64,000 nucleotides of DNA from Daldinia sp. FL1419 (GCA_025201765.1 MU623397.1:124001-188000), one strand, 5' to 3'; positions 45,975-57,476 are shown, numbered from the stretch's first letter. Translations and numbers: made by a program. Notes: generated by a model not told the origin, from the letters alone.

Positions 45975-48900
45975 CTAAACGTCCGTAGGCTCGGTACGGA
46001 TGACGACGTCCTTGCGGAAGCGCCGTTTGCCCGCCTTCCATGACTCTACTAGAGCGACATAGACTACAACACACGCTGCTACAATGGCCCATTCGATACC
46101 GATTCCCTGGTGCTTGAATACCTTCTCGTTGATGACGGGTAGATATATAACCGGAAAAGTAATGATGAAGCCCGCAAGAACGGCGCCGAAGAGGAACTTA
46201 TTCTTCCAAACCGTCCTGAAGACGGATAGGTGTCCAGAGTACGACTCGGGGTACATATCAAACAAGGAGCGGGTAAAATGCTTGACTTCCCAGGCCGTAA
46301 CTAGGAGTAAGAAGCTAAGGGTAGCGAATGTCGCGGCCCGGGCCCTGTAGGCGTAATCGCACGACGAATTGTACTCGGCGTTGCAGTCGACACCTAACGT
46401 CCCGGAGAGCGGCAGCTTCGCATAAATGGCTTCGATTGGCGTATAGATGACAGTGGTAAAGGCCGCAATGCACAACGAGCCCATGAAGAAGCCGTATGCC
46501 ATCTTGTCGACGATGATCTCTTTTGTGAATATCCCAACGCGGTGATCATGTGGCGGCCTTAACATAATGTCGGGCTGAGCTTCTTCGAGACCTAGGCCAA
46601 GGGCCAAGAAGGACGATGTGATCAAGTTGGCCCATAGGATCTCGATGGGGGATAATGGGAAAACTGATTTGTTATTCTGGTCTTTGAATGAGAGACCGAC
46701 TAGTAAAAGGATGACCTGGGCGATATTGGAGACTAATAGGTGTAGGAGAAACTAACCCAACGTTCGTCAGTACCAGTCGTAGTTCGTTTGACGGGGTATG
46801 GCTTTTTACCTTTTGAATATTGTCAAATAGACGTCTGCCTTCTTCGACAGCCGTTACAATCGAGGCGAAATTATCGTCGGTAAGGACCATGTCTGCAGCC
46901 TCCTTGGCAACATCGCTACCATTTAAACCCATGGCGATACCAACATCTGCTTGTTTCAAAGCAGGTGAGTCGTTTACTCCGTCGCCAGTCATTGCGCAAA
47001 ACGCGCCACGGCGGTGGATCGCTTCGACCATGCGTACCTTTGTCGACGGTGTACAGCGGGCCAATACTAACGGGAGCTTCTCTAGATGGTCAATCTGGTC
47101 GTCAGTTAAGCTATCGAAGGCGTTGGCAGGCATGATAAGATTGGCCATTTCAGCGGCGTCAAAGTCGCCATTGATAATCCCTACTTCGTGCGCGATAGCC
47201 GTTGCAGTCTTAATATGATCACCAGTGAGCATATGAACGGATATACCGGCAACCCTACATTTCTTAACCGCGTCGGCCGTTTCCGAACGGGGAGGATCGT
47301 AGAGGCCTGCGAGACCTAAAGGTACCAACTGACATTCGATAGCTTCACGCGGACTTCCCGTGGCGACGGAGTTTTGAACGACCTTGTGGGCAATGCATAG
47401 GACTCTAAGACCTTCAGCAGCAAGCGATTCGGCTTTGGCGGTTAACCCGGCCTTGACGACATCGGATGCGTCTAATAATGGTAGCATTACTTCCAACGCT
47501 CCCTTAGTGTATACGTTAGCCTCGTCTGAGTCGGTCGACGAGTACGCAACGGTCATACGCTTGCAGGATGAGTCAAAAGGGTGCTCCGAGATTAGACGAA
47601 TGCTGTCCGCCTGAGCTATGGTGGCTTTGCTCATCCCAAATCGCATAGCAAAAACTTGGAGAGCAATCTCTGTAGGCTCACCAACCGCTACCCAGTTTGG
47701 TATCGCAAGAGTCGAGGTGGTAAGAGTTTCGGCAGCGTCGTCGTTAGGGGCCGGCTTGCCATCCGTAACGGTCGCATTGTTACATAGAGAGATGCATTCT
47801 ACAAACCTTTGCGCTGTAGTAGACAAATGAGATATAGGCTTGAGCTCACTTTGAACCTCTAGCCCCTGGCTATCCCAGATAACTCTTCCGCTGGACGGAT
47901 CGAAAGGGTGGGTGCAGGCTTCAACAGTAGCAGCAGACCCATCGCAAAGCCAGATCTTCCTTGTGATCATCTTGCCTTGGGTTAAAGTGCCTGTCTTGTC
48001 GGAGCAGATGTTGGTCACTCCCCCGACAGCTTCCAGGGCGGCCAGCTTTCTTACGATCACGTTGCCCTTGGCCATCGCCTTCGTCCCGACGGCCATACTA
48101 ATCGTCAAAACGGCGATGAGAGATTCCGGAATAACGGCAACACCGACACAGATACCATAAATGAGAACCTCGTCATCAATACGCCACATGCTAGCAGAAA
48201 AGACGATAACGGCGAGTAGGATCGCAAAGGCAAAAAGGAGCAAGGCAAACTTGCTCAGCTTAACTTGAAGCGGGGTTCCGTCGAGCCCTAGTATGCTACG
48301 TGCGCTGGCTTTTGCACGTTTCCAGAAAGCATCTGATCGGGATGTATCGTTGTTATTCCAACTATGATTCGTTCGGAGTAGTTGGGCAATCTTTCCAACC
48401 TCGGTATCCATTCCCGTAGCTGCGACAATACCCTTTCCTCGTCCACGCGTGACAGTGCTTGCGCAGTATAACATGTTTACGCGGTCTCCAAGAGGGACGT
48501 CCGCATCCTCCAGGATGACGTCTGGATGCTTGCTGATGGGCAAGGACTCCCCTGTAAGTAATGCCTCGTCGGTAGACAGGTTAAGTCCGTCAACGAATCG
48601 AAGATCCGCCGGGACGATATCACCGACATTGAGTATCACAATATCGCCCCTGACAAGCAATTCGGCCTTGATAGTTGTGATCTGCCCTGAGCGGACCACT
48701 TTGCACGTTGGTGCGGATAGCGCGTAAAGGGACTGTATAGTTTGCTCGGCACGATAGTCCTGAACGAACCTAGTCGGTATCAGTATAGAAGCTGATATAT
48801 TTTGCTCGTAGCTGACGACTTACCCCACAACGATATTAAGGAAGATGACGGCAGCGATAACGCCGCCTTCGATAAAATCGTTGATGGCAAAGGAGAGTGC

Positions 48901-49269
48901 CATGACAAGGACAAGGACCATCGTTAAGCTGTTAGACACCTGCCTTAGGAGAATCTTCCACACGGATAGCCCACGAGCTCCCTCCACTTTGTTTGGCCCA
49001 TAGCGCTCCAGGCGACGAGCTGCTTCACCGCACTCGAGGCCATTTCCACTATCGGTTTCGAGAAGCTGTTCTAGATCCTTTATCGCTAGCGTATGGGGTT
49101 TGATATTATTCTCGCTCGTGGATGTCTGAACTGCCCTCCCGTAAGAGGGATGGTTTGGAAGCACAATTCCCTGGTCTTTATGGGGCGAAGCTTTTGGAGT
49201 AGCATTGGTGTAGCCACATATAGGGGGCTCAGTCGACTCCTCGACAGCAGGTTGATCTTCTACACCCAT
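45975..49269 (-). CDS. ENA: ENA-type P-type ATPase (sodium/potassium efflux)
   Basis: Three exons: 48824-49269, 46810-48769 and 45975-46751, giving 1060 aa. Conserved features: actuator LLTGESLPI (T221-G-E-S224), phosphorylation site CSDKTGTLTQGKM (Asp406), LTGDH in the P domain, and TGDGVNDSPALK (about 743-754). TM4 carries GVAVIPESL. The C-terminal module matches fungal ENA ATPases (type IID), with LGLGLEEAQPDIMLRPPHDH and MAYGFFMGSLCIAAF, rather than PMCA or SERCA pumps. The N-terminal cation-ATPase segment SVWKILLRQVSNSLTMVLVL is also present. ENA pumps export Na+ or K+ across the plasma membrane under salt or alkaline stress. Both introns (54 and 58 nt) preserve frame. The upstream 1.3 kb is probably its promoter. 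Confidence 0.93.
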
Positions 49270-50548
49270 TCACGTGTCGTCTAGTAGCTAGTGTAGCGGC
49301 TGAGCAAGATAATCCGTAGAGGGTTATGAGAAACTACGGCTGGGCTAGATCGTGGGTGGGATGAGGATAGATATAACACGACAGATGGGCCCTCGCCAGC
49401 CCCGCTAAGCTCACCCATTACTATTATGTACTTGAGCGCCCAGCGTACGCCAAGGGTTCATCTCGACGCAAACGGGGCGGATTGGGTATAGTATACGCTT
49501 GGGAGACATTGATTGGACTGGACTCTGTACCTTGTCACAGGGGCGTATTGCATAGGAGGGCAGGGAAGGACGGGCCAGGAATCACGACGATTTGGTTCCC
49601 GGTAGCTGATGGGACTTTAGGAAAACATCGAGGTTAGTAGTGATGGATAGGAATTGAAGTATCTGCGAATGATTTGCTGATAAGGAATAATAGTCGAGGG
49701 GCTAGGCGAATGACGGGGGGAGGGGGGAGGAGTTAATGGATGATAGGAGTGTAGACTCTAATCAGGGAGCGCCTTGAGAGCTTCGTAACTTCTCCGCCAT
49801 TTGTCTAGAACGCCTCTGCATGACCTTGCGTGACCTTGACGTCTATTTCTCGGCAGACAGAGATAATGAGGCGACACTTTACCCATTGTGGAAAGCCAAG
49901 GGACCAAGACATCACGTACTACGTAGACGTACTGCTTAGTGTTTCCTCGTCTGCTTGTGCTGCGTGGTAGCGGATGTTTAGCGGGATTGGCGTGGAATTC
50001 CCCTCCCTCTGTTTCTTGGGTCCTAAAAGCAAACCGCAAACCGCAAACCGGCGCGGTGGTTCCAAATGTCGCCCGAAACTCCGGTTTTAGACCACTCCGC
50101 TCTCATTTGATTTCTCCATCTTATAACCGCCCCCCGAAAGACCGGCATGGATATTCGTATCACTCTTGCCATTATCCATAGGCGTATCTAATTTCTAGCT
50201 GTGTTGTAATTATATTTTGTAATTATATTTTCTTCTATTCCTCAGTAAGACGACGCGTTATCAAGGCTACCAATCCGACTCAAAGGAGAGCCTAACATAA
50301 CAGGGGTAATACGTAGATAGTAATGCATATGCCTCTCTTCTTTTCCCCCTACCTTCTACCTTGGAGGGATCCGTGTGATGTTTTGTTAGTAATACGCGTC
50401 TCGTGATAGATGCCGTGCTTGTTGGGGTGTTAGGCCAAGCCTTTCAGCAACTTCGTAGTTATTCTTACTGGTCGATATTATACTAGCGGTGAGGATATAC
50501 ATTATTATTATTATTATTAGCTACCCCTAAAGAGGTATTGTACCTACC
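49270..50548. other. Promoter region of the ENA-type gene
   Basis: A long gap upstream of the ENA-type ATPase start and downstream of the amidohydrolase stop. A G-rich patch lies near 49700-49730 and the triplet repeat ATT runs at about 50502-50520. I could not point to specific regulatory sites. No gene is supported. Confidence 0.5.
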
Positions 50549-52266
50549 TTATGCTTCGGCGTCGAATACCCTTTTCCCATTGAACCAGGTTTGTAAGACT
50601 CTCGCTTCCAGTAACTTATTCGCATCCCACTCCATATCTACCACTACGAAGTCCGCCATCCGCCCGGCCTCTAACTTACCAGTGTATTTGTCGGCAAAGC
50701 AGCTGTACGCCGAACCCTCCGTACCCGCTGCAACTGCTGCCGCTAGGTCCAACGCGAAATGGGGATTAACCCGGTCCATTAAATCTGGTTCTCTGGCCGA
50801 GCGCCGCGTTGTTGCCGTGTATGCGTTTTTAAGCGGCGCGTGAGGGGCCGTGGGGGAGTCGGATCCTAATGCTAGTACGGCTCCTCCATCGGCGAACTCC
50901 TTGTACGCGAATGCGCGTCCACATCGGGAGGGGCCGAGTAGCGATGGCCAAGCTCTGAGAATTGCCGGATCAGCATGTACCGGCTGTATGGAAGCCGTAA
51001 TGCCCAGTTTTCCTAACCTCTTGGCGTCTTCGGGGGACGCGAGCTCAAGATGCTCGATCCGATGCCTTCGGCCGGGAGTGGCGTTTTGCTCAAGAGCGTC
51101 TATCGCGACTCTTATGGTCTTGTCGCCTATCGCGTGTAGAGCGCATTGCAAACCTGCCCGATCTGCTTTCCTGACGACTGGCCCGAGCTCTTCAAGCGAC
51201 CAGATAGGCTCACACGATAGTCCGTCCGAAGTGTAGGGCTCTGAGAGTCCCGCGGTGCAGCCATCTATAATACCATCCCCAATGACCTTTATACCTACGA
51301 CTCGACAGTCCGGGCTATTATCAATGTTAAATTGGCGGCTCAGCTCGATTGCCCGGTCAACCTGAGCGAGATTCCCAGCTTCGGTCTTTCGGGGTGTGAT
51401 GAGCCAGTGAATGGCTATCCTGATTGGTAACTTCTCTCTCTGACGCAGCACTTGTAAAGCCTCCCAGGCATTTTCGTCCATTGCCATCTCAATAAGTCCA
51501 GTGTAACCTGATGCGTTGTATGCGCCGACTGCCCCTTTCAACGCTGCAAGCTTCTCATCCATTGGTGCAACTTTTGCGATATGTGGCCAGACGATGGTGA
51601 CCGCCGCGGCCTCGGATAAAAGCCCTGATGCTTTGCCATTTTCGTCACGGTGAATCTTCCCACCTTCTGGATCAGGCATATCTTGCACTCCCATCTCGTT
51701 TAGGGCTGCGCTATTACACCATGTCGAGTGAAGGTCCTTGGAATCGATGAAGCTATTGAACGAGTGGGATTAATAACTAACCTACATCTTTCGTATAAGT
51801 GGTTTGTGGGCCCAGGGGCATCAGAGGGGAAGAAGCTCAACATCACGTACATGGGCCTCGGATCTATATCATCTATCATGCTAGCTAATGCCTCCCCGTT
51901 AGTCATGGAGTGCATCCACCCTTTGCACATGATACGAGCAACGGACGGATGCGCGGCGGCGAATTCTTTAATTGTCTGCCGAATGTCCTGTAGATCCTTG
52001 CACGCCTCTAGTCCTGCCTTCTGCAAAGACTGCCCTAGCATTAGGAAATGCATATGTCCATCGATGAATCCTGGTAGGACTATATGGCCATTTAAATCGT
52101 GCTTGGCTTTGAGATTATCCACGGCCTCCCGTATTTTCTCGTCGCTTACGCCGCCGACGTGGGCGATTTTCCCAGAATCGTCAACGAGCATAGCGTCTAC
52201 AAAAGAATAGCCCTCTCCCCTGAGACCAGACTGAAAAAAACGGCCGTTATGAAATAGGGTAGTCAT
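50549..52266 (-). CDS. YtcJ-like amidohydrolase (amidohydrolase family 3)
   Basis: Two exons, 51851-52266 and 50549-51752, with a 98-nt phase-2 intron (GTACGT donor), giving 539 aa. The metal-binding start is LPGFIDGHMHF (H71, H73). Later conserved landmarks are DSKDLHSTWCNSAALNEMG, IKVIGDGIIDG, LQCALHAIGDKTIRVAIDAL with the third metal-site His, RIEHLELASPED, and VLALGSDSPTAPHAPLKNAY. The family is a metal-dependent hydrolase with a TIM barrel and a small beta-sandwich formed by both ends; substrates of fungal members are mostly unknown. No signal peptide, so it is probably cytosolic. It lies in tandem with the ENA-type gene. Confidence 0.9.
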
Positions 52267-52887
52267 GGTGCCCCAACTTTATGGAATAAACTAGTATCTC
52301 TCTCCAAGAGTTGTAAGGTCGTTTATCTTGGATAGTTTCAACGTAGCCGTCGACTCGATTGAAGTTGTAAAGTGGTGAAAATCCCCACCCCAATTCAAAG
52401 CCGCGATCGGCCATCCATGGAAAAGCCCAGGACTTCTCTATTCGTCCTAGTATGTACCTATATATTTAGTATTATTTAGGTAACTTACCCGTATTATCAC
52501 GAAATGTCAATATACCGTGTACGCCCGTACGGGTAGATGTTTTAGATTTAATTCTTTTTAGGCCGGCCTTACTTTTATCGACGATCGAGATAGAATCATT
52601 TTACGCACTAGCTAATAGAACAGAGGTAGTAGTAAGAAGTGTATATAATTCTCGTCGCCCCTACAAACTTCTATCAATTTAATTCTTACTATTTAGAACT
52701 CCTAATTGCCAGTCCCTACTATCTTCCTTTTTTAGTCTTTATGTTTTGCTTCTGATATCCAATTCGAGGCATCCGAATATCCCCCCCTTTTCAAATAGAG
52801 TGTCGCTTTTATTCCTATAGGAATTTGATGGGTAAAATTGCGAGTAGAGGGCTAATATGTCCATAGATGTTGTCTGAGCATTTTCAT
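52267..52887. other. Intergenic region
   Basis: Between the amidohydrolase start (both genes on the minus strand) and the CBM18 protein stop. It should contain the amidohydrolase promoter. Nothing else noted. Confidence 0.6.
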
Positions 52888-53377
52888 CTACTGGCATTCT
52901 CCGTACGCCGTTTGGCAGCCCTCCGCGGCAGCGCAGTGGGCAGTAGTGTTCCCGCAGTAGCCCCTGAGCCGCAACTTGTTAGCAACTATATCGTAACATT
53001 CTTGAATTCAAAGAGACGCGATAAACATACGCGAGAGAGCAGCACGTCCCGCCCTCAGTAGGGCATCGGTACCCGTACTTGCCAGCTTCCGTAGCTCCGC
53101 AGGTACCATCGGGTGAGATCGTCTTGCCGTCTACGGGGTCGGTGCAAGCGGCCGTCGCGTTCGAGTATTTGCTCTGACATCCTACAGTCTTCAGACAGTA
53201 TTCGTCCGTGGAGCCGCAGTAACCGTTAGATGAGCAACACTTCTTCTCTCCGGGGCATGTGTAGCCCTTCTGATTACCGGCCTTATCAACACCGCACGTC
53301 TCATCCGGAGATACTTCTGACCACACAGCCGTAGCGGCCAGGAGGACAGTGAAAAGAACCGCTTTGGCGCCGAACAT
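52888..53377 (-). CDS. Small secreted protein with two CBM18 (hevein-like) chitin-binding modules
   Basis: Two exons, 53031-53377 and 52888-52963, with a 67-nt intron (GTATGT ... CTCAG, with a GCTAAC branch site), giving 140 aa. A signal peptide (MFGAKAVLFTVLLAATAVWS) precedes two eight-Cys modules. Module 1 has C28, C41, C47, C48, C54, C61, C67 and C78; module 2 has C93, C105, C112, C113, C119, C126, C132 and C139. Both contain the CC-x5-C core (KKCCSSNGYCGSTDEYC and GTCCSLAGYCGNTTAHC). The second module is completed only by splicing. There is no catalytic domain, so the protein probably binds chitin in the wall or outside. Chitin-shielding in host interaction is a possible role, by analogy only. 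Confidence 0.9.
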
Positions 53378-54342
53378 CTTTTGTGATGGTAGAAGGGTTG
53401 GCTGTGGGTTATTTCTTTTGTGATTTTCTCTCGTCTCGTTGGTTGTCTACAACGTAGCGGAAATATACTCCAGGTGACGACCCTGCCTTATATTTAATGA
53501 AGACCATTTCCTTATCGCAGATTCTGTTTCGTAGATCTCATCTCTTTCAGCAAGATCTCCGTATACTACTAGCCTGGACCACGAACGCGCGTACGCATGC
53601 AAGCAGAGAAAGACCCAACTGGATGGAATATAGATGCCAAAATTACTTATCGTCTCGGCACTCTAGAGTGCGTTGCAGATCTTCAGGGTCAGTTACCATA
53701 ATAGAAACCTGAGCGCGCGTTGGACGATTTAGCCGAACTCCCCTTAATTCTGGCTGCCTCGGAGTGCAACCAATTGAGAGACCTAGAACGAACGGCAAGT
53801 GTCCGCGGCCGCGACCGGTGCGGCTCTCCATCTGTTATTGCTATCCTCCTGGATACTGCCGGAGTCTTGGGCCAATATAGATCACGCCATCTTCCGAGAG
53901 ACTGGAACCTCCAGGTCGCATCCGGATGCCGGCCTCACTCACTTAGGCAGAACGTACTTAGGTAACGCAAATGCTATCCCCAACTGCGATCCCCAACTGC
54001 GATTTGATATAAGCGCAATACTTACAAAATATTGAATAAAAATTTGCATCTCCGGCCTGAAAGGTTTTCCAAAGTTGGAAATATCGAGACGCAGGTAAAT
54101 CGTCGATTAAATTGGGAGGTCAAGTATCTCCTTATATTGAGTAATCGTCGGCCGGTACTGAGGTTGGCGGCTTCGTCGGATAAAGCGCAATTAGATCAAG
54201 CTTTTTAGAGAAGGCCGACATGGCCGTATCGTCGGCATAGCCCGCGGCGTGTCGTATGTCAAAAAGGATGTTGATTTCAAGTTTCCGATTAAAATTTAAA
54301 GCTCTAGTTAACCTAACGTTTAATAACTATTAATAACCTACT

Positions 54343-54438
54343 GATTACCTAAGGTACGTAGCCTACGAAGAGTGCGTGCGGGTCCATCAGTCTAAAACAC
54401 CAAAAAGTTATCGTAACCTTAAAAAATGCAATTGCTAT
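54343..54438. repeat. Diverged dispersed repeat, copy 2
   Basis: Partner of 45513-45610, same orientation. Conserved blocks are GATTACCTAAGGTACGTAGC, TAAAACACCAAAA and the following ATCGTAACCTTAAAAAAT. Both copies carry scattered substitutions and no ORF or terminal repeat was seen. Confidence 0.6.
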
Positions 54439-54743
54439 AAGCTTCAATACATAGAATAATAATCGTAACGCTTTCGCAATCATATTTCCTTACCCCTCCA
54501 ACTAAATCAAACACCGTTTATAGTTCCCTAAAGTTAAAGATAACGGTCATGTCAAGGAATATTGCTGAAGAACTTACTCCTAACCCGTTAAAAATCGCCC
54601 ACTGTGTAATAAGATATTGCGTACTATGGTATGATCTCAGGTGGGTTTGGGGAGAATCACTTTCCATTCCCCTATAAGCATGCTCCGCGGTCTATTTTCT
54701 CTTCATCACTTAGCACGGGACCTTTATCTTCTCGCCATTTTGC

Positions 54744-54792
54744 TGATGACTGATGACTGATGACTGATGACTGATGACTGATGACTGATGAT
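54744..54792. repeat. 7-bp tandem repeat, seven copies
   Basis: Seven head-to-tail copies of TGATGAC (the last one changed) about 330 bp upstream of the metallo-beta-lactamase-fold gene. It is likely to vary in copy number between strains. Confidence 0.9.
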
Positions 54793-55126
54793 ACGGAAGA
54801 GTTGGCCGTTTTATTTGTCAGCAGCGATTCAACCAATGACAGGGCATTTTACGAAGCGTTAGGATGTAGCATAGGATGTAGCATCTGAGGGTGTAGTAAG
54901 CTCTCTCAGTCGATGTCGTGATTGAACAACTATTCATCACACAGGCAAATTTCGTAGGTAGGCTTACGATTACGCTCATTCAAGAAGTTGCATCGAAACC
55001 ATAAAGTGAGGAAGGCCGTTGCGAAAAAAATAAAGGATCAAAATAAAAAGAAGCAGCCGTCAAAAAATAGCAATATAAATCCGTTAACATACAATACCTT
55101 GCTAGGTATTTGTTCAGAGTTTCGTC

Positions 55127-55933
55127 ATGGTAAACGCCACGTTCAAGAGCGATATTACCGTAACCTACATCGGAACGGCTACTGCGATCCTGGAAATAGA
55201 TGGGATTACCTTTCTAACCGATCCGTACTTCTCTCCAGAGGGTACGGCGTGGGATGTCGGTATTGCAAAGTTGACTAGCCATTACGAACCAGCCCTTTCC
55301 CTTTCTCAGCTACCACCCATCGATGTCGTATTGCTCAGCCATGAGGACCATCCCGATAACCTCGACGAGCTGAGCCGACAGAGTCTACTCGACGGCCGAC
55401 GCGTCTTGACTACTGTTGATGGGGCTGCAAAACTCCGCCCTAGGCCTGGCGTGCGCGGGTTGAAACCGTGGGAGGTGACAGATTTGGTTATAGGCGGCAC
55501 TCGATTCGAGGTGACCGCTACGCCATGTAAACATCTCCCTGGCGGGGAATGTGCGGGATTTATTCTCACGACCTCTTCGTTTGGAAAGACAGGAAACCTA
55601 CCGAACGCCATATTTTTCTCTGGTGACACCATCTACCTGGAAGAGCTATTGCGCATACGAGATCATTTTCACATCTCGCTTGCGCTGTTTAACCTGGGTG
55701 CTGCGGCTGTTGTGCTCCCGGGTGCGTCTGAGCCGTTACAGATCACGATGGATGGTGCCCAAGGCGCCCAGCTGTTCCGCGAACTTGATGCGGATGTGCT
55801 GGTACCACTACATTTCGATGCATGGGATCACTTTTCCCAGGGCAAGGAGTCTCTCAAGGACGCGTTTGAGGAATCTGGAATTGAAGAGAATGTCTGGTGG
55901 TTGGAGCCTGGAAAACCCGCGAAGATCTTCTAA
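55127..55933 (+). CDS. Metallo-beta-lactamase-fold hydrolase (UlaG-like)
   Basis: Single exon, 268 aa. It starts with ITVTYIGTATAILEIDGITF, the typical beta-strand and turn of the family, then LTDPYFSPEG. The metal motif reads SHEDHPDNLD (H72, D74, H75, D77, D80) and so departs from the canonical H-x-H-x-D-H. Later landmarks are TATPCKHLPGGECAGF (a His after the strand), FFSGDTIY with the conserved Asp, and VLVPLHFDAWDHF with a final His. The fold and most metal-site positions are kept, but the altered motif leaves the catalytic state open. The substrate is unknown. No signal peptide. Confidence 0.85.
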   Translation: MVNATFKSDITVTYIGTATAILEIDGITFLTDPYFSPEGTAWDVGIAKLTSHYEPALSLSQLPPIDVVLLSHEDHPDNLDELSRQSLLDGRRVLTTVDGAAKLRPRPGVRGLKPWEVTDLVIGGTRFEVTATPCKHLPGGECAGFILTTSSFGKTGNLPNAIFFSGDTIYLEELLRIRDHFHISLALFNLGAAAVVLPGASEPLQITMDGAQGAQLFRELDADVLVPLHFDAWDHFSQGKESLKDAFEESGIEENVWWLEPGKPAKIF

Positions 55934-56585
55934 CGAGCGCATAAAAGAAACGCATAAAATATACCAACGTACCCGAGGCCGGCGTCGACTGGAAATTGTA
56001 CAGCGCAGATAGTCGTCCGAGTTCCTATCACTCTTTAATATCAGGTATCTTTATGCTTGGGATCCGAAAAGGTCGTCCGTCTTACATGTCTATTCGCCGC
56101 AGGTGCAGTTAATCTCCACGAGCTGACCCTACCACTTTCCCTTTTAACCTAGAGGATATCCCCGCCGTGTTTTGAAGTTCCTTGACCCTACGTGGGAATT
56201 CGAGTTCTATTAATGGCATCAAGCTCGTTCCCCTCTATTGTAACCATTCCCCCACCATTCCCCCCACTTTCTTGCCCCTATTCCTAGTTGAGAGCTTTGC
56301 GTATATTGATGCATTGGTCGAAAATCCCGATGCAGACGCTTTTGATTTGGGAAAAGCTTGGATCTCTGGCTATCGAATCAGAGAGATCGAGGTCTATGGA
56401 AGCAACCCGTCTCTACATAGCCACATATTTGGTCAATGAGTTAAACTAGTAGTAGCAGCATCTATTTACAATTATGGCTTTCTGAAATCAGATAGCATAT
56501 TAACCACGCGGATCTCAAAAACCGCCTCCCTTGACCCTTACGTTAGCTTGCCTTATCTATCCTGTGGGCGGGAACGTTAGGCTGG
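55934..56585. other. Intergenic region between convergent genes
   Basis: 3' space of the metallo-beta-lactamase-fold gene (+) and the DUF3716-like gene (-). A short open frame at 56182-56439 has no motif and is not called. Confidence 0.55.
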
Positions 56586-57476
56586 CTAACGTGCCGGGTC
56601 TATATTCTTTCTGCGTTTCTCCTTGATACCTAACCCCCATTCGTGCGCTGCTTGGGCGATTTCGAGGGCTGCCGTCTCGATCTGCCTTGCTCGAACGATA
56701 GCGTCTTCCTTTCTATCAGCCTTCAACGACTTTATCATTTTATCTACTAGGTCGAGCACCTCTAGATGAACTGGATTCGAGTCGAAGGCTCGTTTAATCT
56801 GACCAGGCGTTGGTGTTCTTGAAGGCTGGCTCCGTCCGGACGATATTTGCGCATCGCATTGTTGTCCATCGTATAGGCAATTGCTGCATATAGACCTAAG
56901 CTTGCTGGCGCTATCTGATGGTTCCAATAACTCTTCGTCGGAATCCACGACGATGCATCCCGGTGATACCCCTTGACGTTTCTGACAATGTGTGCATTGA
57001 AACTGCCGAGGAAGTATCATACCCCTCTCGTATAGCATAATAGCTTCGACTATCCTCGTCAATTCTAGGTCGGGACATTCTCGGCTATTAAGACGCCTCC
57101 ACGCCCTTCGAATTGGAAGTCTCCCAAGCCGGCGAATCGCTGGCGTTTTGGCAACTCCCGATGGAGGTAAGCAGACCGGATCGTAGACGTAGTCCCAAAC
57201 GGCAGGCGCTTTGGCTGCTTCTGTGAGATCTTGTTCGATAATATCCATAGCTTCCCAATATCTATCTCTCATCTCGTATCCCTCTACGCTCTCCGACCGT
57301 CGTCTGGGCCGCCTTCGGAACCGCCTCGCGGGGGTGTCTGTATGTGGGCGCTCATCCTGGGTATCTGTCTGGGTCTTGAATCCCGAAGGGGGGTCGGGAG
57401 CATGCCTCTCCGGGAACGTATCGTCAGTATCGGGGTCGTTGAGCGTCACGCGAGCGATATAACCTTCGTAAGCCAT
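56586..57476 (-). CDS. DUF3716-like Cys-cluster protein (unknown function)
   Basis: Single exon, 296 aa. Residues 1-70 are charged and disordered with an Arg-rich stretch (RRFRRRPRRR, 51-60), which could act as a nuclear-localisation-like signal. The central part has AIMLYERGMILPRQFQ followed by six Cys: C161 and C164 (CTHCQKRQG), C174 (PGCIVVDSD), C197 and C200 (CSNCLYDG) and C207. The order CxxCQ...C-x-V-V...CxxC-x-Y...C matches what I recall of the fungal DUF3716 domain, which is often found in accessory genes and next to mobile elements. A charged helical C-terminus follows. No catalytic residues are recognised. The six Cys could bind zinc. Confidence 0.72.
   Translation of the reverse strand: MAYEGYIARVTLNDPDTDDTFPERHAPDPPSGFKTQTDTQDERPHTDTPARRFRRRPRRRSESVEGYEMRDRYWEAMDIIEQDLTEAAKAPAVWDYVYDPVCLPPSGVAKTPAIRRLGRLPIRRAWRRLNSRECPDLELTRIVEAIMLYERGMILPRQFQCTHCQKRQGVSPGCIVVDSDEELLEPSDSASKLRSICSNCLYDGQQCDAQISSGRSQPSRTPTPGQIKRAFDSNPVHLEVLDLVDKMIKSLKADRKEDAIVRARQIETAALEIAQAAHEWGLGIKEKRRKNIDPAR

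Larger units (their letters stand above)
53378..55126. other. Intergenic region between divergent genes
   Basis: Upstream of both the CBM18 gene (-) and the metallo-beta-lactamase-fold gene (+). It carries the second copy of the diverged repeat (54343-54438) and a 7-bp tandem repeat at 54744-54792. No gene is supported. Confidence 0.55.

Noticed and set aside
36665..46751. Possible metabolic gene cluster (transporters, reductase and neighbours)
   Set aside because: No backbone biosynthetic enzyme (PKS, NRPS or terpene cyclase) or pathway-specific regulator is present, and housekeeping genes (SAM50, Ubc6) are interspersed.
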